From Magnetococcales bacterium (GTDB lineage: Bacteria > Pseudomonadota > Magnetococcia > Magnetococcales > DC0425bin3), in NCBI GenBank assembly GCA_015229045.1, contig JADGCJ010000139.1, positions 1-8,465 on the forward strand: a stretch of DNA of 8,465 nt. Direction: 5' to 3'. Of this stretch, positions 5,580-8,465 are shown piece by piece. A program made the translations under genes and the position numbers. The notes under the pieces are model-generated. The model saw nothing but the letters and a program-made list of their open reading frames with translations. It had not been told where the DNA came from and did no database searches. Numbering within the stretch: position 1 is the stretch's first letter; each line of letters opens with the position of its first letter.

Positions 5580-7490
5580 ATGCCGACACGGATTCTGACA
5601 CAGGTTCGCTCGGGAAGTCGCCTGCTGCTGGCCCTGGCCGTTTTTCTTCTGGTCAACATTCTGGCCAATCAGCACCTGAAATCAGCCCGTCTGGATTTGA
5701 CCGCCCAGCAGCTCTACACCCTGTCGGAAGGAACTCGCCGCATCCTGGCCAATCTCCAGGAACCAATCCATTTATGGTTTTATGTCTCCCGCTCCCTGAC
5801 CAGCCATATTCCCGGCATGGGACCCCATGTCACCCGGATTCAGGACCTGCTGGATGAATATGTCCGCATGGCCGGATCCGATAAATTGCGTTTGACCGTC
5901 GTCAACCCCGAGCCATTTTCGGTGGAAGAAGACATGGCCATGGATGCCGGTCTGCGCGGCATTGCCATTCCCAATGCCACCGGCAAGGTGTATCTGGGAC
6001 TGGTGGCGCAGAACAGCCAGGAACGCATGGAAATGATTCCCTTTCTGCTCCCGGCATGGGGCGAACAGTTGGAATACGACCTTACAGCCCTGATTTACCG
6101 CTTGACCCACGCCAAACGGCCCGTTCTGGGCCTGCTGACCACCCTGCCCATGGCCGGCATCCCCTCCTCGACCGTGCCCGGTGCCCCCCTGGAAAAACCT
6201 TCCTGGGCCATCCACAAGGAGTTGGCCAAATTTTTCACCATCAAATCAATCCTGCCCGGCGACGACAAGATCGACCCGGATGTGGATCTTTTGATGGTGG
6301 TCCACCCGCGTGATCTGCCCAATCCCATTCTGTACGCCGCCGATCAATTCGTCCTGAGTGGCAAACCGACCGTCATGTTTGCAGACCCCTTCTGTCAGGC
6401 CCAGGAAAATGCCACCCCCTGGCTGGCCAGTTCCCTGCCCAATCCCCTGTTGTCCGGCTGGGGCATCAAAACAGAAAAAGATCAGGTTGCCGCCGACCTG
6501 TACGCAGCCAGAAAAATTCGCTTCAACAGTGTGGAAACGGGCAGCACCCTGGTCAACTATCCTGTCTGGATCGATATCGGCCCTCGGAACATGCACCGTG
6601 AGGATCCGATCACGACCAATCTGGATCACCTCACGCTGGCCACGGCTGGCATCATCGCCGCTCAACCCGGACAAACCACCAAAATCGGTCCCTTGTTTAC
6701 GACCGGCAACCAGGGAGGCCGGTTTGATCTCAGCATGCTTGGACCTGCCTCTTCCCCCCAACGCCTGATCCAGGAATACAAACCCGAAGGTCCTGCCACT
6801 CTGGCTGCCCGTCTGCATGGTCCCCTTCCCTCGGCCTTCCCCGATGGTCGTCCTGCAAAAACAACGGATGACGCCACCACCGACCGCAAGATCGGACATC
6901 TGAACACCTCCCGGGAACCTGTCAGGCTGGTCCTGGTGGCTGATTGCGATCTGCTCCAGGACCAGTTCTGGGTCCGCAGAATGGATTTTCAGGATATGCC
7001 CGTCGATGTACCCTACACCGCCAATGGCCGGTTGGTCATGAACATTCTCGATGATCTGCTGGTCCGTCCCGATTTGATCAGTGCCCGCAATCAAAGTCGC
7101 TCCCAGGCCGCACGACCTTTCGTGCGCCTGCTGGCCATCCGTCAGCAAGCCGAACTCCAGGCACAGGAAATCCAGAAAGTCCTGAATCAACGCCTCCAGG
7201 AAACACAAATACATTTTCTCGAACTGCAACAAAAAGGCAACAATTCTGCCCTGAATGCCAGCCAACAGGCTGAGATTGAAAAATTCAGTCAAGAGCTGCT
7301 CACCATCCGCAAGGAGCAGCGCGAAGCCCGCAGACGCTTGAATCTGGAAGTGGAACACCTGCAAACCTGGATCAAATTTTTGAACATCGGTCTGATACCT
7401 CTGTTGGTCGGTATCGGCGGGATCCTCGTCGGCATGCGCCGGATACGCCGGGCACATCGCGCCGCTCAAACAACCCAATTGCATTTTTGA
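5580..7490 (+). CDS. GldG-like membrane-anchored ABC transporter auxiliary protein
   Basis: The 636-residue product has the architecture of GldG/ABC-transporter auxiliary proteins: an N-terminal transmembrane helix (about 13-32), a large domain presumed to lie outside the cytoplasm, a glutamine-rich coiled-coil region (about 518-595) and a C-terminal helix (about 600-618) followed by a basic tail, MRRIRRAHR. Family landmarks are LDLTAQQLYTLSEGTRRILA (38-57), PIHLWFYVSR (62-71), LRLTVVNPEPFSVEEDMA (103-120), GEQLEYDLTALIYRL (161-175), PTVMFADPF (263-271), VLVADCDLLQDQFWV (451-465) and NGRLVMNILDDL (482-493). The gene begins four bases after the permease stop, so the two are probably translated together. 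Its role is thought to be assembly or coupling of the ABC complex; the biochemical activity is unknown. I see no truncation or frameshift. Confidence 0.93.
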   Translation: MPTRILTQVRSGSRLLLALAVFLLVNILANQHLKSARLDLTAQQLYTLSEGTRRILANLQEPIHLWFYVSRSLTSHIPGMGPHVTRIQDLLDEYVRMAGSDKLRLTVVNPEPFSVEEDMAMDAGLRGIAIPNATGKVYLGLVAQNSQERMEMIPFLLPAWGEQLEYDLTALIYRLTHAKRPVLGLLTTLPMAGIPSSTVPGAPLEKPSWAIHKELAKFFTIKSILPGDDKIDPDVDLLMVVHPRDLPNPILYAADQFVLSGKPTVMFADPFCQAQENATPWLASSLPNPLLSGWGIKTEKDQVAADLYAARKIRFNSVETGSTLVNYPVWIDIGPRNMHREDPITTNLDHLTLATAGIIAAQPGQTTKIGPLFTTGNQGGRFDLSMLGPASSPQRLIQEYKPEGPATLAARLHGPLPSAFPDGRPAKTTDDATTDRKIGHLNTSREPVRLVLVADCDLLQDQFWVRRMDFQDMPVDVPYTANGRLVMNILDDLLVRPDLISARNQSRSQAARPFVRLLAIRQQAELQAQEIQKVLNQRLQETQIHFLELQQKGNNSALNASQQAEIEKFSQELLTIRKEQREARRRLNLEVEHLQTWIKFLNIGLIPLLVGIGGILVGMRRIRRAHRAAQTTQLHF

Positions 7491-7548
7491 TTGCTTTTTT
7501 GCCTGCCTGGGATCATTTTTCTCCGGTCGGCCCGGTAATCGACAAGCA

Positions 7549-7556
7549 AGGGGGAG
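7549..7556 (+). promoter_or_regulatory. Ribosome binding site of the putative regulator gene
   Basis: AGGGGGAG ends three bases before the ATG at 7560, a strong purine tract that fixes this start. No clear promoter or terminator is visible in the 69-bp gap after the GldG-like gene, so read-through from the ABC operon is likely. Confidence 0.6.
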
Positions 7557-7559
7557 TGA

Positions 7560-8183
7560 ATGGTCACCGACGAAGCAACCCTCAAACGCCAAAAACGTTT
7601 CCGCGAACGTCGCATCAAAGAGGGACAAAAACGCATTGCCGTCTGGCTCGGTCCCGAGGCCCTGGAAGCCTTGGAACGCCTGAAATCCGGGGAGATCGGG
7701 GCAACCGATTCTTCCGTTCTCAGTCGGGCGTTGTTGCAGACGGTCGAGGGTTCCGCCAAAAAAAATCCGGAACCTCCCCAGGATCCGGCAGTCATCCTGA
7801 AACGTCTGGAAAATCTGTTGCAGGCCTTCCGGGAACTCAAGCCGGATATTCAACTGCATGCCATCCTGGCCTTTGCCATTCTGGGCAACCGCTCGGAGGT
7901 GGACATGAACCTGTTGGCAGAGGATGTCGGCAAATCCCGTCTGGTCACCATGTGGGATCTTCAGGATTTCCAGGAACCCCCCCATGGCCGCCATGCCGCC
8001 ATGGGACTTGTGCAGTTCGATCAGCCCCTGGGTGCCCGACATCATCAGTCAGGACCCATGTCCCTGACACCCAAAGGGGAGGCGTTTCTGCGTTATCTGG
8101 GAGAGATCATGCTGGGCATCAATCCCGAAAAGAAAAGCTTCCTGCCACCTGATGCAGAAGCCAAAAATGCCACGGATGAATGA
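7560..8183 (+). CDS. Putative DNA-binding regulator, ribbon-helix-helix plus winged-helix-like
   Basis: I do not recognise this 207-residue protein as a named family. The N-terminus is basic (KRQKRFRERRIKEGQKR, 9-25) and runs into a segment that fits a ribbon-helix-helix fold: a strand RIAVWL (25-30), helix PEALEALERLKSG (32-44), a turn, and helix SSVLSRALLQTVE (51-63). A proline-rich linker (70-76) follows. The C-terminal half (about 96-182) ends with GLVQFDQPLGARHHQSGPMS (149-168) and LTPKGEAFLRYL (169-180), resembling the wing and last helix of MarR-like winged-helix proteins. No signal peptide or membrane segment is seen. These fold assignments are inference from pattern alone. It lies between the GldG-like gene and lgt and may control one of those units. 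Clusters of this ABC type often carry a DUF4340 protein after gldG; this protein does not resemble that. Confidence 0.8.
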   Translation: MVTDEATLKRQKRFRERRIKEGQKRIAVWLGPEALEALERLKSGEIGATDSSVLSRALLQTVEGSAKKNPEPPQDPAVILKRLENLLQAFRELKPDIQLHAILAFAILGNRSEVDMNLLAEDVGKSRLVTMWDLQDFQEPPHGRHAAMGLVQFDQPLGARHHQSGPMSLTPKGEAFLRYLGEIMLGINPEKKSFLPPDAEAKNATDE

Positions 8184-8190
8184 ACCTCAC

Positions 8191-8194
8191 AGGA
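8191..8194 (+). promoter_or_regulatory. Ribosome binding site supporting a TTG start of lgt
   Basis: AGGA lies seven bases before the TTG at 8202. No ATG or GTG in this frame occurs between the preceding in-frame stop (8181-8183) and the first conserved Lgt residues, so TTG is the most likely start. Confidence 0.5.
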
Positions 8195-8201
8195 ACGCCT
8201 T

Positions 8202-8465
8202 TTGAACGAAATCGCCCCCCCCTGCATCATATGGAATCTGGATCCCACCATCACTCTGTGGTCCATGAATGTCCGCTGGTATGGACTCCTGTTTGGCCTG
8301 GGGATCATCCTGGGACATACCCTCCTCTCCTGGCAGATTGCCCGCGCCGGCTACCCGGAAAACACCGACATTCGTCTGACCTGGGCCTTGGCCCTGGGCA
8401 TGCTGATCGGGGCTTTCACCGGACATCGGGTATTTTATGCCTGGGATCAGGTTGCAGCCAATCCA
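8202..8465 (+). CDS. lgt: Prolipoprotein diacylglyceryl transferase (Lgt) family, 5' part only
   Basis: Lgt is an inner-membrane enzyme that transfers diacylglycerol from phosphatidylglycerol to the lipobox cysteine of prolipoproteins, the first step of lipoprotein maturation. The 88 visible residues match the Lgt N-terminus: an early WNLDPTI segment, then VRWYGLLFGLGIILG at 24-38 with the conserved WYG tyrosine, and LGMLIGAFTGHRVFYAWDQV at 65-84, corresponding to the usual G-A-R-L-G-x-x-L-F-Y stretch before the second conserved region. The catalytic H-G-G region and later arginines lie beyond the right edge. The start is an unusual TTG, 18 bases after the upstream gene and in the same frame as it, separated by one TGA. 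The arginine of the GAR motif appears displaced, so this may be a divergent member. Close spacing suggests co-transcription with the putative regulator. Confidence 0.86.
   Translation, partial: MNEIAPPCIIWNLDPTITLWSMNVRWYGLLFGLGIILGHTLLSWQIARAGYPENTDIRLTWALALGMLIGAFTGHRVFYAWDQVAANP

Noticed and set aside
4739..5668. 309-codon minus-strand frame opposite the permease
   Set aside because: It mirrors the permease codons; its translation is a low-complexity, Q/G/D-rich chain without domain features, while the plus strand encodes a clear ABC-2 permease.
7491..7559. Terminator after the GldG-like gene
   Set aside because: T-runs occur (about 7494-7500 and 7515-7520) but no stable GC-rich stem precedes either; the CCGG pair near 7523-7535 lacks a following T-run.
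6246..8045. 599-codon open frame on the minus strand, antisense to the GldG-like and regulator genes
   Set aside because: It lies opposite two well-supported genes, has no recognisable motif or ribosome binding site, and long antisense frames are expected in GC-biased coding DNA.

Overview
This window looks like chromosomal DNA from a Gram-negative proteobacterium. The evidence is a MetX/MetW pair, an Hpt-type purine phosphoribosyltransferase and an Lgt-type lipoprotein enzyme, in GC-rich DNA with short gaps and overlapping genes. A Magnetococcia-like or other deep proteobacterial source is possible, but nothing here fixes the taxon. I see no RNA gene, CRISPR array, insertion sequence or complete mobile element.

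Left region (1-2295, minus strand): metX, metW and hpt form a tight operon. The metX-metW gap is 20 bp, and metW and hpt share a 4-base GTGA overlap. MetX and MetW supply acylated homoserine for methionine synthesis, and Hpt salvages hypoxanthine/guanine. The hpt gene runs off the left edge. A good sigma70-like promoter lies 70-98 bases upstream of the chosen metX ATG. It sits inside an open frame that would otherwise extend metX, so it supports the shorter 390-residue protein.

Middle region (about 2485-3865): a lower-GC stretch holds a conserved protein of unknown function (plus strand) convergent with a stand-alone receiver-domain response regulator (minus strand). A 335-base interval follows with no convincing gene. 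Composition and orphan content suggest an accessory insertion between two core operons.

Right region (3866-8465, plus strand): a GldA/GldF/GldG-like ABC system is encoded by an ATPase, a six-helix ABC-2 permease and a large membrane-anchored auxiliary protein, with gaps of 12 and 4 bp. The ATPase should power the permease, and the auxiliary protein has a large non-cytoplasmic domain. After 69 bp comes a 207-residue protein that reads as a ribbon-helix-helix N-terminus plus a winged-helix-like C-terminus, probably a DNA-binding regulator. The start of an lgt-like gene follows and is cut by the right edge.

No clearly new system is visible. The items most worth a second look are the two-domain putative regulator, the Gld-type cluster without a recognisable fourth gene, the low-GC islet, and the placement of hpt in a methionine operon.
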